Source: Methylorubrum rhodesianum (lineage in GTDB: Bacteria > Pseudomonadota > Alphaproteobacteria > Rhizobiales > Beijerinckiaceae). From it: 64,000 nucleotides of DNA. Location: NCBI RefSeq assembly GCF_014199985.1, contig NZ_JACHOS010000004.1, positions 299,970 through 363,969 on the forward strand, written 5' to 3'. Under the pieces are notes generated by a model that ran no database searches, had not been told where the DNA came from, and saw nothing but the letters and a program-made list of their open reading frames with translations. The position numbers were made by a program, and so were the translations under genes. Each line of letters begins with the position of its first letter. The stretch's first letter is position 1. This document shows positions 8,323 to 16,240 of the stretch, piece by piece.

Positions 8323-9858
8323 TCAGCGGGCGGCGGAGGCCATTTTCGCCCGGCGGCGGTCGATCGACGAGGGAATGCGCAACGACTCGCGGTACTTCGC
8401 GACGGTGCGGCGGGCGATGTCGACGCCCTCGTCGCGCAGGCGCTGCACCAGCGCATCGTCGGACAGGACATCCGAGGCTTCCGCATCCACGAGTTGCTTG
8501 ATGCGGTGACGCACGGCTTCCGAGGAATGGGCGGCCGTGCCCGCGGCGCCGGGAATCGCCGCGGTGAAGAAGTACTTCATCTCCAAGGTGCCGCGGCTGG
8601 TGCCGATCGACTTGTTGGAAGTGACCCGCGAGACGGTCGATTCGTGCATGCCGATCGCCTCGGCGACGGTCTTCAGGTTGAGCGGGCGCAGGTGGGCGAC
8701 GCCGTGCAGGAAGAAGGCGTCCTGCTGGCGCACGATCTCGGTGGCGACCTTGAGGATCGTGCGGGCCCGCTGCTCCAGGCTGCGGGTGAGCCAGTTGGCG
8801 GTCTGCAGGCACTCCGACAGGAACGCCTTGTCGCCGTCCGCGACGGCGCCCTTGGAAACGCGGGCATAGTAGGTCTGGTTGACCAGCACCCGCGGCAGTG
8901 CCTCGGAATTCAGCTCCACCAGCCAGGAACCGTCCGGCGCCGGGCGGACGAACACATCCGGGATCAGCACCTCGACGGCATGCGCGCCGAAGGCGCGGCC
9001 GGGTTTCGGATCGAGCCGCCGGATCTCGGCCAGCATCTCGACGAGATCCTCGTCGTCCACGCCGCAGAGACGGCGCAGGGCCGGGAAATCGCGCTTGGCC
9101 ACGAGGTCGAGGCGCGAGACCAGCGCCTGCATCGCCGGATCGAACCGATCCTGCTCGCGCAGCTGGATCGCGAGGCACTCGGCGAGGTCGCGCGCGGCCA
9201 CGCCCGGGGGATCGAAGCTCTGGACGAGCTTCAGGACGCGGGCGACGTCGTCGAGCGAGGCACCGAGCCGCTCGGCCACGCCGTCGATGTCCTCGCGCAG
9301 GTAACCGGCATCGTCCACTGCATCGATGAGGAAGCTGCCGATCAGCCGGTCAGACGGGCTCTGCGTCGCGAGGTCGAGCTGCGCGGCGAGGTGCTCGCGC
9401 AGGGACGTCTCGGCGGTGAGCGTCGACTCGAAATCGGGGAGCTCGCCATCGAAGCTGCCCCCGGTATTGCCGTAGGGCGCCGGGGTCAGGGAAAGCATGT
9501 CGCCCGAGCCCGCCTCGCGCGGTACCGGATTCTCGTCGGCGAAGACGTTGTCGAGGCGCGTATCGAGATCGCCCTCGATCTCGCTGCGGCTCGGCGTCAT
9601 GTCGGAAGCGAGCCACGACTCGGGCTCCGCTCCGTCGCCGCCGTCATACTCGCCGTCGGCCGGCGCCTCCGATGCCTCGCGCTCGGGCGCACCCTCGGCC
9701 TCGATGCGCTCCAGGAGCGGATTGCGCTCCAATTCGGCATCGACGTACGCTGCGAGATCGAGTTGGGAGAGCTGTAGAAGCTTGATCGCCTGCAGCAGTT
9801 GCGGCGTCATCACCAGGGCTTGCCCCTGGCGCATTTCGAGCCGTTGCAGCAGACTCAT
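8323..9858 (-). CDS. rpoN: RNA polymerase sigma-54 factor
   Basis: Sigma-54 directs RNA polymerase to -24/-12 promoters that need enhancer-binding AAA+ activators, and controls nitrogen metabolism among other processes. It has about 511 residues. Region I is glutamine/leucine-rich (MRQGQALVMTPQLLQAIKLLQLSQLDL). An acidic region II follows, then the core-binding domain, and the RpoN box ARRTVAKYRE lies near the C-terminus. The ATG at 9858 is preferred over a TTG four codons upstream because region I starts immediately. It is downstream of lptB on the same strand, as in many proteobacteria. Confidence 0.95.
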   Translation of the reverse strand: MSLLQRLEMRQGQALVMTPQLLQAIKLLQLSQLDLAAYVDAELERNPLLERIEAEGAPEREASEAPADGEYDGGDGAEPESWLASDMTPSRSEIEGDLDTRLDNVFADENPVPREAGSGDMLSLTPAPYGNTGGSFDGELPDFESTLTAETSLREHLAAQLDLATQSPSDRLIGSFLIDAVDDAGYLREDIDGVAERLGASLDDVARVLKLVQSFDPPGVAARDLAECLAIQLREQDRFDPAMQALVSRLDLVAKRDFPALRRLCGVDDEDLVEMLAEIRRLDPKPGRAFGAHAVEVLIPDVFVRPAPDGSWLVELNSEALPRVLVNQTYYARVSKGAVADGDKAFLSECLQTANWLTRSLEQRARTILKVATEIVRQQDAFFLHGVAHLRPLNLKTVAEAIGMHESTVSRVTSNKSIGTSRGTLEMKYFFTAAIPGAAGTAAHSSEAVRHRIKQLVDAEASDVLSDDALVQRLRDEGVDIARRTVAKYRESLRIPSSIDRRRAKMASAAR

Positions 9859-10236
9859 CGCGACATCCAACCCTCAGAATTCGTTCACAAATCGCAGCCC
9901 AGGCGCGAGCCGCGCCGCGTTCGGCACGTTCTTTGCTTCTCCTTTGTTTAGGTCTAGCTCCATCCGGACCGCCCGTCAAAGTCTGATTGGCGCCCGCACC
10001 CTGAATTTCATCCGCGCGGGCAGCATTGCCACAGACCCTGACCGCGCCGACAGGTTGCGGCACGCACACGCAGGGCGTGAGCGGTTTCCGATGGATTGCA
10101 CTTCAAGGATCAAGAAGACCTTACGCTCGATCCGGCCATCGACGCGCGTGGTTCAGGGGGTGTTACCCTGCTCGCCTCATTTCGGGGGCGAGCGATCGAC
10201 GCCACCTGGCGGTCGCCGTCGTTCCGGCGGCCGGCC
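9859..10236. other. Intergenic region between rpoN and lptB
   Basis: This 378-bp stretch separates the lptB stop from the rpoN start on the minus strand. It is long enough to hold an independent rpoN promoter. I see no tRNA, clear hairpin terminator, repeat or convincing small gene. Frames crossing it are arginine/proline-rich and resemble no family. Confidence 0.4.
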
Positions 10237-11106
10237 TCAGAGCCGGAAATCCTCGCCGAGATAGAGGCGGCGGGCATCCTCGTTCGCCACGATCTGCTCG
10301 GGCGTGCCCTCGGTGAGGATTCGGCCGGAATGGGCGATGTAGGCGCGGTCGATCAGGCCGAGCGTCTCGCGGACGTTGTGGTCGGTGATGAGCACGCCGA
10401 TGCCGCGCTGCTTCAGGTGCTTCACCAGATCCTGGATATCGCCGACCGCGATGGGATCGATACCGGCGAAGGGCTCGTCGAGCAGCATGAAGGTCGGCGA
10501 GGAGGCCAGCGCCCGGGCGATCTCGCAGCGGCGGCGCTCGCCGCCCGACAGAGCGATCGACGGCGACTTGCGCAGGCGTGCGATGTCGAACTCCTCCAGC
10601 AGCGAGTCGAGCTTGCGCTCGCGGGCCTTGCGGTCGGGCTCGGCCACCTCCAGCACGGCACGGATGTTGTCCTCGACCGACAGCCCGCGGAAGATCGAGG
10701 CCTCCTGCGGCAGGTAGCCGATGCCGAGCCGGGCGCGCTGGTACATCGGCAGGTGCGTGATCTCCATGCCGTCGAGGCTGATGAAGCCGCGATCGGCCGG
10801 CACGAGGCCGGTGATCATGTAGAAGATCGTCGTCTTGCCCGCGCCGTTCGGGCCGAGCAATCCCACCGCCTCGCCGTTATGAACGGTGAGACCCGCCTCG
10901 TGGACGACGGTGCGCGCCCCGTAACTCTTGCGAAGGCCTCGCACGTGCAGCACGCCCGGACCGCTGCCCTCGGCGAGGGCAGCGTCGGGCGCCACCTGCG
11001 GCGCGGATCCACCGCGCCCGAACTTGCGACCGAGCCACGAGCCTTTGCGACCGCGGCCCGCCGGCCTCGGCTCGGCGACCGCCCGCAGCGGCACGCCCGC
11101 AGGCAT
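10237..11106 (-). CDS. lptB: LPS export ABC transporter ATP-binding protein, N-terminally extended
   Basis: LptB is the ATPase that drives LptFG-mediated extraction of lipopolysaccharide and its transfer to LptC. The core shows Walker A LLGPNGAGKTT, Q-loop YLPQEASIF, signature LSGGERRR, Walker B FMLLDEPFAGIDP and switch DHNVRETL. The ATG at 11106 gives 289 residues, about 50 more than usual LptB. The extension is rich in Arg, Gly and Pro. A GTG at 11121 is an alternative start. The gene follows lptA by about 15 bp, in the conserved order lptC-lptA-lptB-rpoN. Confidence 0.92.
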   Translation of the reverse strand: MPAGVPLRAVAEPRPAGRGRKGSWLGRKFGRGGSAPQVAPDAALAEGSGPGVLHVRGLRKSYGARTVVHEAGLTVHNGEAVGLLGPNGAGKTTIFYMITGLVPADRGFISLDGMEITHLPMYQRARLGIGYLPQEASIFRGLSVEDNIRAVLEVAEPDRKARERKLDSLLEEFDIARLRKSPSIALSGGERRRCEIARALASSPTFMLLDEPFAGIDPIAVGDIQDLVKHLKQRGIGVLITDHNVRETLGLIDRAYIAHSGRILTEGTPEQIVANEDARRLYLGEDFRL

Positions 11107-11123
11107 CCCGGCTTCCGCCACGG

Positions 11124-11891
11124 TCAGTTCGCCTGCGCCCGCGTCTTGGCGGCCGGCCTCTCGGCGGCCGGCTTCTCGGCGGCCTTGGAACCCGATTTGG
11201 CGGCCACGGGCGGCTGTGCGCAGCCCTTCGGCTGACCGCCGGCCTGCCCACCCTTGGTCTCGCCCCCCTCGCCGGGCACGAACATCGCGGAGACGCGACC
11301 GCCGGCCACCGGATCCATGTTCGCCCGGCCGGTCGCCATGTCGTAGACGAGCCGCGAGCCGCGGGTGACGTTCTGGCACTGGCTGAGCACGACGTTGCCG
11401 GTCAGCACGATGCGCTTGGCTTCTTGATCGAACACCGCGTTGTCGCCGGTGGCAACTTGGTCCTTCTGCGCGACGGTGACGGGTCCGGCGCACTCGACCT
11501 TGCGGATGCCGCTGCCGCCCATCGCCGCCTTGGCCTTCGCGTCCTCGGCCGCTTGGGCCTCGGTCTTCCCATCACCCTTCGCGGCGTCCTTGCCCGGATC
11601 CTTGTCCTTGTCGCGCTTGTAGTGGACCGTCATGGCCGAGCAGCGGATCGTGCTCTCGCCCTGCACCGCCACGACATTGCCGGCGAAGATCGCCTTGTTC
11701 TCCTTGTCGAACACGTCGAGCCGGTCGGCATCGATCTTGATCGGCCCCTTGCCGCCGCCGACGGTGCCGAGCGGCGCGGACTTCTCCTTCGCGACATCCT
11801 TGGCCGGTGCAGCGGCGACGGAGTGACCCGGGAGCGGGGCGAGGAGGAGAGCGAGGCCGGCGGCGAGCGCTGGACCGAGACACCGCTTCAT
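11124..11891 (-). CDS. lptA: Periplasmic LPS transport protein LptA
   Basis: LptA forms the periplasmic bridge that carries LPS from LptC to the LptDE translocon. The 255-residue protein has a signal peptide (GPALAAGLALLLAPLPGHSVAAA) and OstA-domain beta strands (PIKIDADRLDVFDKENKAIFAG, ESTIRCSAMTVHY, KRIVLTGNVVLSQCQNVTRGSRLVYD). Two low-complexity stretches stand out: a lysine/aspartate/alanine-rich insert mid-domain (KRDKDKDPGKDAAKGDGK) and an Ala/Pro/Lys-rich C-terminal tail. Its start overlaps the lptC stop by 4 bp. Confidence 0.9.
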   Translation of the reverse strand: MKRCLGPALAAGLALLLAPLPGHSVAAAPAKDVAKEKSAPLGTVGGGKGPIKIDADRLDVFDKENKAIFAGNVVAVQGESTIRCSAMTVHYKRDKDKDPGKDAAKGDGKTEAQAAEDAKAKAAMGGSGIRKVECAGPVTVAQKDQVATGDNAVFDQEAKRIVLTGNVVLSQCQNVTRGSRLVYDMATGRANMDPVAGGRVSAMFVPGEGGETKGGQAGGQPKGCAQPPVAAKSGSKAAEKPAAERPAAKTRAQAN

Positions 11892-12646
11892 CGCGTGGGT
11901 TCCGCCGCGGAGGTGTGGATGCGCTCGACGTCGGCCCGCGCGGCGACCTTGGCACCGCCCGCCGTCTCGCCATCCTCACCGTGGAACACGGCGTGGACGC
12001 GGCCGACGAAGGAGATGACCCGGCCATTCTCGACCACGTCGAGGCTGTCGGCGACGATGGAACCCGACGGCACCGTCACGGTGACGGCCTTGGAGGAACG
12101 CAGGCTGCCGGTCTTGAAATCAACGGTGGCGACCGAGAGGCGAACTTCCTCGCCTTTGTCGGTCCAGAGGCGGATGTCGTTCTCGAGATTGAGCGACTCG
12201 CGGGTGGAGTCGAACACGCCGCCCTGGGCCTGGAGATAGGCCCGGCCGCCCTTGTCGTCGGTGGCGACGTGCCCCTTCATGGCCTGCAGCTCGATGATGC
12301 TGGGCTTGCGCACGTCCTGCTGCGCGGCCTCGGCGATCACCTCGTAGCCGCGTTCGCCCTTGCGGTAGCCGGACAGACGCGGGCTCTCCATCGTCACCTT
12401 GGTGCCGGACACGCTGATCGGACCGATGGAGACGTTGGGGATGCTGCCGGAGAGCGGGCTCCACAGCACGATGGCGGCGAGGCCGAGCACGGCGAGGCCG
12501 GCCGTGACGGGAATGACCCGGCGCAGCGTGCGCACCTGCGCGCTGTGCCGGCGTGCCCGCCCGTGCGCCCGCCTGCGACGCGCGTTCTCGTTCGCGGCGA
12601 GCGCGAGGAGATCCGTCTCCGTCTGGATGGTGTCGGCCGCCTGCAT
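11888..12646 (-). CDS. lptC: LPS export system membrane protein LptC
   Basis: LptC is a bitopic inner-membrane protein that accepts LPS from LptBFG and hands it to LptA. The 252 residues comprise a cytoplasmic arginine-rich N-terminus, one transmembrane helix (VIPVTAGLAVLGLAAIVLW) and a periplasmic beta-jellyroll (ESPRLSGYRKGERGYEVIAEAA, ARDIRLWTDKGEEV-like region, GRVHAVFHGEDGE). The ATG at 12646 was chosen because the frame upstream is only basic low-complexity residues. It overlaps lptA by 4 bp, so translation is probably coupled. Confidence 0.88.
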   Translation of the reverse strand: MQAADTIQTETDLLALAANENARRRRAHGRARRHSAQVRTLRRVIPVTAGLAVLGLAAIVLWSPLSGSIPNVSIGPISVSGTKVTMESPRLSGYRKGERGYEVIAEAAQQDVRKPSIIELQAMKGHVATDDKGGRAYLQAQGGVFDSTRESLNLENDIRLWTDKGEEVRLSVATVDFKTGSLRSSKAVTVTVPSGSIVADSLDVVENGRVISFVGRVHAVFHGEDGETAGGAKVAARADVERIHTSAAEPTR

Positions 12647-12916
12647 CGCGTTCCTGAAGGGTCGGCGCGAACGTGGTCGCGCCCTGCCGGCCGGATGCCC
12701 CGGTGCGGTGGCGAAGTTATGGCCTCGTCTTCGACGAATGATCAACGTCACCCGCGTGCGCCCCCGCACCGAAAGCGGCGCGAAACGCTGCGTCTCGGCA
12801 CTCTTCCGCGCGGGCGTTGCCGACCGGCACCGCCTCCGGAACGGGTCTCATCTCGCTCGTCGGGCCGCGATACTCTCGCCCCCGGTCTCAGGCGCGCTTC
12901 AGGAAGCCGCCACGAC

Positions 12917-13546
12917 TCAGGCGTGAGCGAAGATGTCGACCTCCGGCCAGCCGGCCAAGTCGAGCTTGGCCCGGGTCGGCAGGAAGTCGAAACAGGCCTG
13001 CGCCATCGCCGTTCGCCCCTCGCGGGCAAGCATCGCGTCGAGTCGCTCGCGGGCGGCGTGCAGGTAGAGCACGTCGGAGGCCGCATAGTCGATCTGCGCC
13101 TGGCTCAAGGCGGCCGCGCCCCAGTCGGACGATTGCTGCTGCTTGGAGAGATCGACGCCCACGAGTTCGCGCACGACGTCCTTGAGGCCGTGCCGGTCCG
13201 TGTAGGTGCGTGCGAGCTTGGAGGCGACCTTGGTGCAGTAGACCGGCGCCGGCATCACGCCGAACGCCTTGAACAGCACGGCGAGATCGAAGCGGGCGAA
13301 GTGGAAGATCTTGATCACCTGCGGGTCGGCGAGGATGGCCGCCAAGTGCTCGGGCGCGGGATCACCGGGCCGGATCTGGACCACATCGGCGCTGCCGTCC
13401 CCGCGGGAGACCTGCACGACGCAGAGCCGGTCGCGGTGCGGGTTGAGCCCCAGTGTCTCGGTATCGATGGCGATGGCCGCGCCGGGTTCGAAATCGGGCG
13501 GCAGGTCGCCGTGATGGAGTCGGATCCGGGGATGGGCGGCGGACAT
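12917..13546 (-). CDS. rnd: Ribonuclease D-like 3'-5' exonuclease, short form
   Basis: This DEDD-family exoribonuclease or exonuclease probably trims stable RNA 3' ends. It has 209 residues, so it has only the exonuclease domain and lacks the HRDC domains of E. coli RNase D. Motif I is IAIDTETLGLNPHRDRL, motif II is KIFHFARFDLAVL and motif III is IDYAASDVLYLHAARERL. The ATG at 13546 immediately precedes the domain. Short forms of this kind are usual in alphaproteobacteria. It is on the minus strand upstream of lptC with a 270-bp gap. Confidence 0.88.
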   Translation of the reverse strand: MSAAHPRIRLHHGDLPPDFEPGAAIAIDTETLGLNPHRDRLCVVQVSRGDGSADVVQIRPGDPAPEHLAAILADPQVIKIFHFARFDLAVLFKAFGVMPAPVYCTKVASKLARTYTDRHGLKDVVRELVGVDLSKQQQSSDWGAAALSQAQIDYAASDVLYLHAARERLDAMLAREGRTAMAQACFDFLPTRAKLDLAGWPEVDIFAHA

Positions 13547-13644
13547 GGCTTGATCGAGCGTGTTCGAAGCTGGGGTCCGGCGGCGCGTAGCACCGCGCGC
13601 GCCGTCCCGATAGGCCCGCCCCCGCCCCGCGGAGGCGTGAAACT

Positions 13645-14010
13645 CTATTTCTGTTTGGCGATGATCTGATCCTTGATGCCGGCATAGACTGATTCCGGCA
13701 GGATCTTCTTGCGGACCAATTCGTCCTTGCCGCGGTAGGGGCGGCCCTTGACGATGGCCGCCGAGCGGGCCTCGCCGATCCCCTTGAGCCGGCTCAGCTC
13801 CTCGGCGCTGGCCGAGTTGATGTCGATGAGGTCGGCCTTCGCATCCGCTTTCGCGTCGGCCTTGGGCGCGGCCGAAGGCGGTGCGGCCGGTGCGGTCGCG
13901 GGTGGCTTCGTGGCGGTGGACGGTGCGGCCGGGCTCGGCGCCTGCGCAAGTGCAGGGGCCGCAGCGAGCCCGATCAGGATCGTGAAGGTGCGCAGAAGAG
14001 AAGAACGCAT
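13645..14010 (-). CDS. Secreted helix-hairpin-helix (ComEA-like) protein
   Basis: The 121-residue protein has a signal peptide (LRTFTILIGLAAAPALAQA), an alanine/proline/lysine-rich spacer of about 45 residues and a C-terminal helix-hairpin-helix domain with the ComEA signature DLIDINSASAEELSRLKGIGEARSAAIVKGRPY. Such domains bind double-stranded DNA without sequence specificity. A role in DNA uptake is possible but not shown here, since no other competence gene is in the window. The ATG at 14010 is used because it places the signal peptide at the N-terminus. Confidence 0.82.
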   Translation of the reverse strand: MRSSLLRTFTILIGLAAAPALAQAPSPAAPSTATKPPATAPAAPPSAAPKADAKADAKADLIDINSASAEELSRLKGIGEARSAAIVKGRPYRGKDELVRKKILPESVYAGIKDQIIAKQK

Positions 14011-14315
14011 GTCGATCTCCCGACATCTCGGGCGGCGGGGCGCCGCGCCGGTTCTCAAGATTTAGAGCGCGCTGGTTGAACCGTCATTGAACGTATTCGC
14101 GCGCCCAACGGGCACCCAACGCGGTCGCACCCGTTGAGACTGTGGGACGTCCTGTCGCGATCGTGACTGTGAATCCGTTCGGCAGCACCGGAACAAGCGT
14201 GTTCGCAATCCGTTCGTGCACCGCTGCCGGGTCGAGCCGACCGCCGGCAGGAAGGAACGTGCTCCGCCCGCATCGGGCGGCCCGATGACATCATTTTGGA
14301 GCGAGGGTCGCGACC
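14011..14315. other. Intergenic region upstream of a CsbD-like gene
   Basis: About 305 bp lie between the divergent helix-hairpin-helix and CsbD-like genes and should contain both promoters. Two near-identical short segments, CCAACGGGCACC and GCACCCGTTG, form a partial palindrome around 14105-14135. Otherwise I see no RNA gene or repeat. Confidence 0.35.
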
Positions 14316-14648
14316 ATGGTCGATGCCAACAGAATCACAGGTGCTGCGCGGGAGCTGGGCGGCAAGGTTCAGGGCGCTTTCGGCGACCTGACCGACTCCC
14401 ACGAGGATTCCGCCGCGGGCCGGCTGCGCGAGACCGCCGGTCGGGCCGAGGGCGTGTACGGGCAAGCCAAGGACACCGCGCGCCACGCGGCGGATGAAGC
14501 CTACGACGTCGCCGAAGACATCTACGATCGCGGACGCCGCACGCTGCAGGAGGGTCACGAGCGCTCGGTCGAGTGGCCCCACGCCTCCCTGCTCGTTGCC
14601 GGATTGATCGGCTTCGGCCTCGGCCTCCTCGTCCGCGGGCGCAACTGA
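14316..14648 (+). CDS. CsbD-like stress protein with C-terminal membrane helix
   Basis: The 110-residue protein starts with a CsbD-type repeat region (MVDANRITGAARELGGKVQGAFGDLTD, then RLRETAGRAEGVYGQAKDTARHAADEAYD). It ends in a single membrane helix (ASLLVAGLIGFGLGLLVRGRN) with the GxGxG pattern of DUF883/ElaB-type tail anchors. CsbD proteins are general-stress induced in many bacteria, with unknown biochemical function. The next gene begins 45 bp downstream on the same strand. Confidence 0.8.
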   Translation: MVDANRITGAARELGGKVQGAFGDLTDSHEDSAAGRLRETAGRAEGVYGQAKDTARHAADEAYDVAEDIYDRGRRTLQEGHERSVEWPHASLLVAGLIGFGLGLLVRGRN

Positions 14649-14693
14649 AGCCCGGCGCTCCGCCGCGAACGGCCCCAGACCCGGAGCATCAGT

Positions 14694-15605
14694 GTGACCT
14701 ATCCTTCCGGATTTCAGCCCTCGATCGTGGACGGCGCCCGGAGCGTCGCACACGAGACGGTCGCCCTGAACCAGGTCTCCTGGGGGGCCGTCTTCGCCGG
14801 CGCCGCGACGGCGCTCGTGACGCAAGTCGTCATCAACCTCGCAGGCGTGGCCGCCGGCCTCGCCTCGGTGGGGCTCGACACGGCCGAAAATCCCACCGCG
14901 TCGACGTTTTCCCTCGGGGCCGGCGTCTGGTTCGTCGCCTCGGGCATCGTGGCCTCGCTTATCGGCGGACTGGTCGCCGGCCGTCTTGCGGGAAAGCCCT
15001 TGCGCGGCATTGCCGGACTCCACGGCTTCGTATCGTGGGTCGTCACCACGCTCGTCGTTCTCTACCTGCTGACCTCCGCCGCGAGCGGCGTCGTCGGCAG
15101 TGCCGTCAGCACCGTGGGCTCGGCCCTTGGCGGCGCGGGCAATCTCGTCGGGGGAACGGTCCAGACCGCGGCGCAGGCCGCCGCGCCGTCGCTGAGCAAG
15201 ATCCCCAACCCGCTGGATCGGATCGAGCAGCGGGTGAAGGACCAGTCGGCGGGCCAGGATCCGCAGGCCGCCCGCGACGCGGCAGTCTCGGCGATACGCG
15301 CCCTGCTCTCGGGCGACGCCGCCGACAAGCAGCAGGCCGAAAATCGTGCCGCCGACGCCCTGGCCAAGGCGCAGAACATCCCGGTCGATCAGGCCCGTCA
15401 GCAGGTTCAGGACTATCGAAAGCAGTACGAACAGGCTGTGGCCAGCGCCAGGAAGCAGGCGGAAGAGGCAGCCAGAACCGCGAAGTCGGTCGCGACCCAG
15501 GGCGCTCTCTACGCATCGGTCGCACTGGTCCTCGGTGCGATCGCCGCCTTCCTCGGCGGGCTGATCGCCGCGCCGAAGCCGGCCCCGCTGACCTTCCGCG
15601 ACTGA
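14694..15605 (+). CDS. PhnA-like integral membrane protein
   Basis: The 303-residue protein starts at GTG 14694, with CCGGAG about 8 bp upstream. It has about three N-terminal hydrophobic segments (WGAVFAGAATALVTQVVINLAG, VWFVASGIVASLIGGLVAGRLAG, GFVSWVVTTLVVLYLLTSAASG). A soluble helical stretch rich in Ala, Gln, Asp and Lys follows (about 170-265, likely coiled coil). A final helix is GALYASVALVLGAIAAFLGGLIA. Proteins like this are usually labelled PhnA-like in this order, without a proven function. The stress-gene neighbours suggest a role in envelope stress. Confidence 0.72.
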   Translation: MTYPSGFQPSIVDGARSVAHETVALNQVSWGAVFAGAATALVTQVVINLAGVAAGLASVGLDTAENPTASTFSLGAGVWFVASGIVASLIGGLVAGRLAGKPLRGIAGLHGFVSWVVTTLVVLYLLTSAASGVVGSAVSTVGSALGGAGNLVGGTVQTAAQAAAPSLSKIPNPLDRIEQRVKDQSAGQDPQAARDAAVSAIRALLSGDAADKQQAENRAADALAKAQNIPVDQARQQVQDYRKQYEQAVASARKQAEEAARTAKSVATQGALYASVALVLGAIAAFLGGLIAAPKPAPLTFRD

Positions 15606-15763
15606 CATCGAGGCCGTGAGCGCTTAATCCGCCCTCCCGGCCATCGGGCCGGGGCGGCCGGATGCGGACATGCCGCTCGAACGTCTATCCAGGAGAGCGC
15701 GGACTGAACCGGCTTTCTCACTCCAGGCCGCCAAACATCGATCAGCGAGGAGCTGCCAAACTG

Positions 15764-16183
15764 ATGAAGTCGACCTTCGCCCTCACCGCCGTTGCCGCCC
15801 TGCTCATCGGCGCACCCGCGTCGGCCGCTCCGGCGCCGCAGACTCCCGTGGAGGCCCTGGTCCGGGGTGATCTGCCAACCGGCTACGTCCAGTACCGCCG
15901 CTTCGGCCACCGCCATTACGGGCATCGCCGCTACGGCTACGGCCGGGGTTATCGCAGGGGTCCGGGTGTCGGGGCGGCCGTCGGCGCGGGCGTCGCGGGG
16001 CTCGCGGCCGGGGCGATCCTCGGCGGCGCTCTCGCCAATTCCCAGGCCCAAGCCGCCCCCGTCGTGGTCCAGGGCGGCCCGGATCCGGAGGCCGTGGCGG
16101 CCTGCGCCCGCCGCTTCCGTTCCTACGACGCGCGAAGCGGCACCTATCTCGGCAATGACGGCGCCCGTCATCCCTGTCCGTAA
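15764..16183 (+). CDS. BA14K-family secreted protein
   Basis: The 139-residue protein has a signal peptide (KSTFALTAVAALLIGAPASA). Next come a Tyr/Arg/His/Gly-rich segment (RRFGHRHYGHRRYGYGRGYRRG), a glycine/alanine-rich hydrophobic hairpin (GAAVGAGVAGLAAGAILGGALA) and the BA14K C-terminal motif CARRFRSYDARSGTYLGNDGARHPCP with paired cysteines. BA14K proteins of Brucella are immunoreactive and lectin-like. The ATG at 15764 has GCGAGGAGC just upstream. An in-frame extension upstream of it has no signal peptide. Confidence 0.82.
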   Translation: MKSTFALTAVAALLIGAPASAAPAPQTPVEALVRGDLPTGYVQYRRFGHRHYGHRRYGYGRGYRRGPGVGAAVGAGVAGLAAGAILGGALANSQAQAAPVVVQGGPDPEAVAACARRFRSYDARSGTYLGNDGARHPCP

Positions 16184-16203
16184 GGGAAGCATCGTCTCAG
16201 GCT

Positions 16204-16236
16204 CACCCGCGCGCCGGTGGAATCGGCGCGCGGGTG
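16204..16236. terminator. Hairpin between convergent BA14K and GGDEF genes
   Basis: A perfect 12-bp stem (CACCCGCGCGCC pairing with GGCGCGCGGGTG) closes a 9-nt loop. It lies 21 bp after one stop codon and 5 bp before the convergent one. There is no T-tract on either side, so it may act as a bidirectional transcript end or a stability element rather than a classical terminator. Confidence 0.5.
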
Positions 16237-16240
16237 GCCT

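Noticed and set aside
11807..13669. 620-codon plus-strand frame across lptA, lptC and rnd
   Set aside because: Three well-supported genes occupy the opposite strand, and the translation has no family features.
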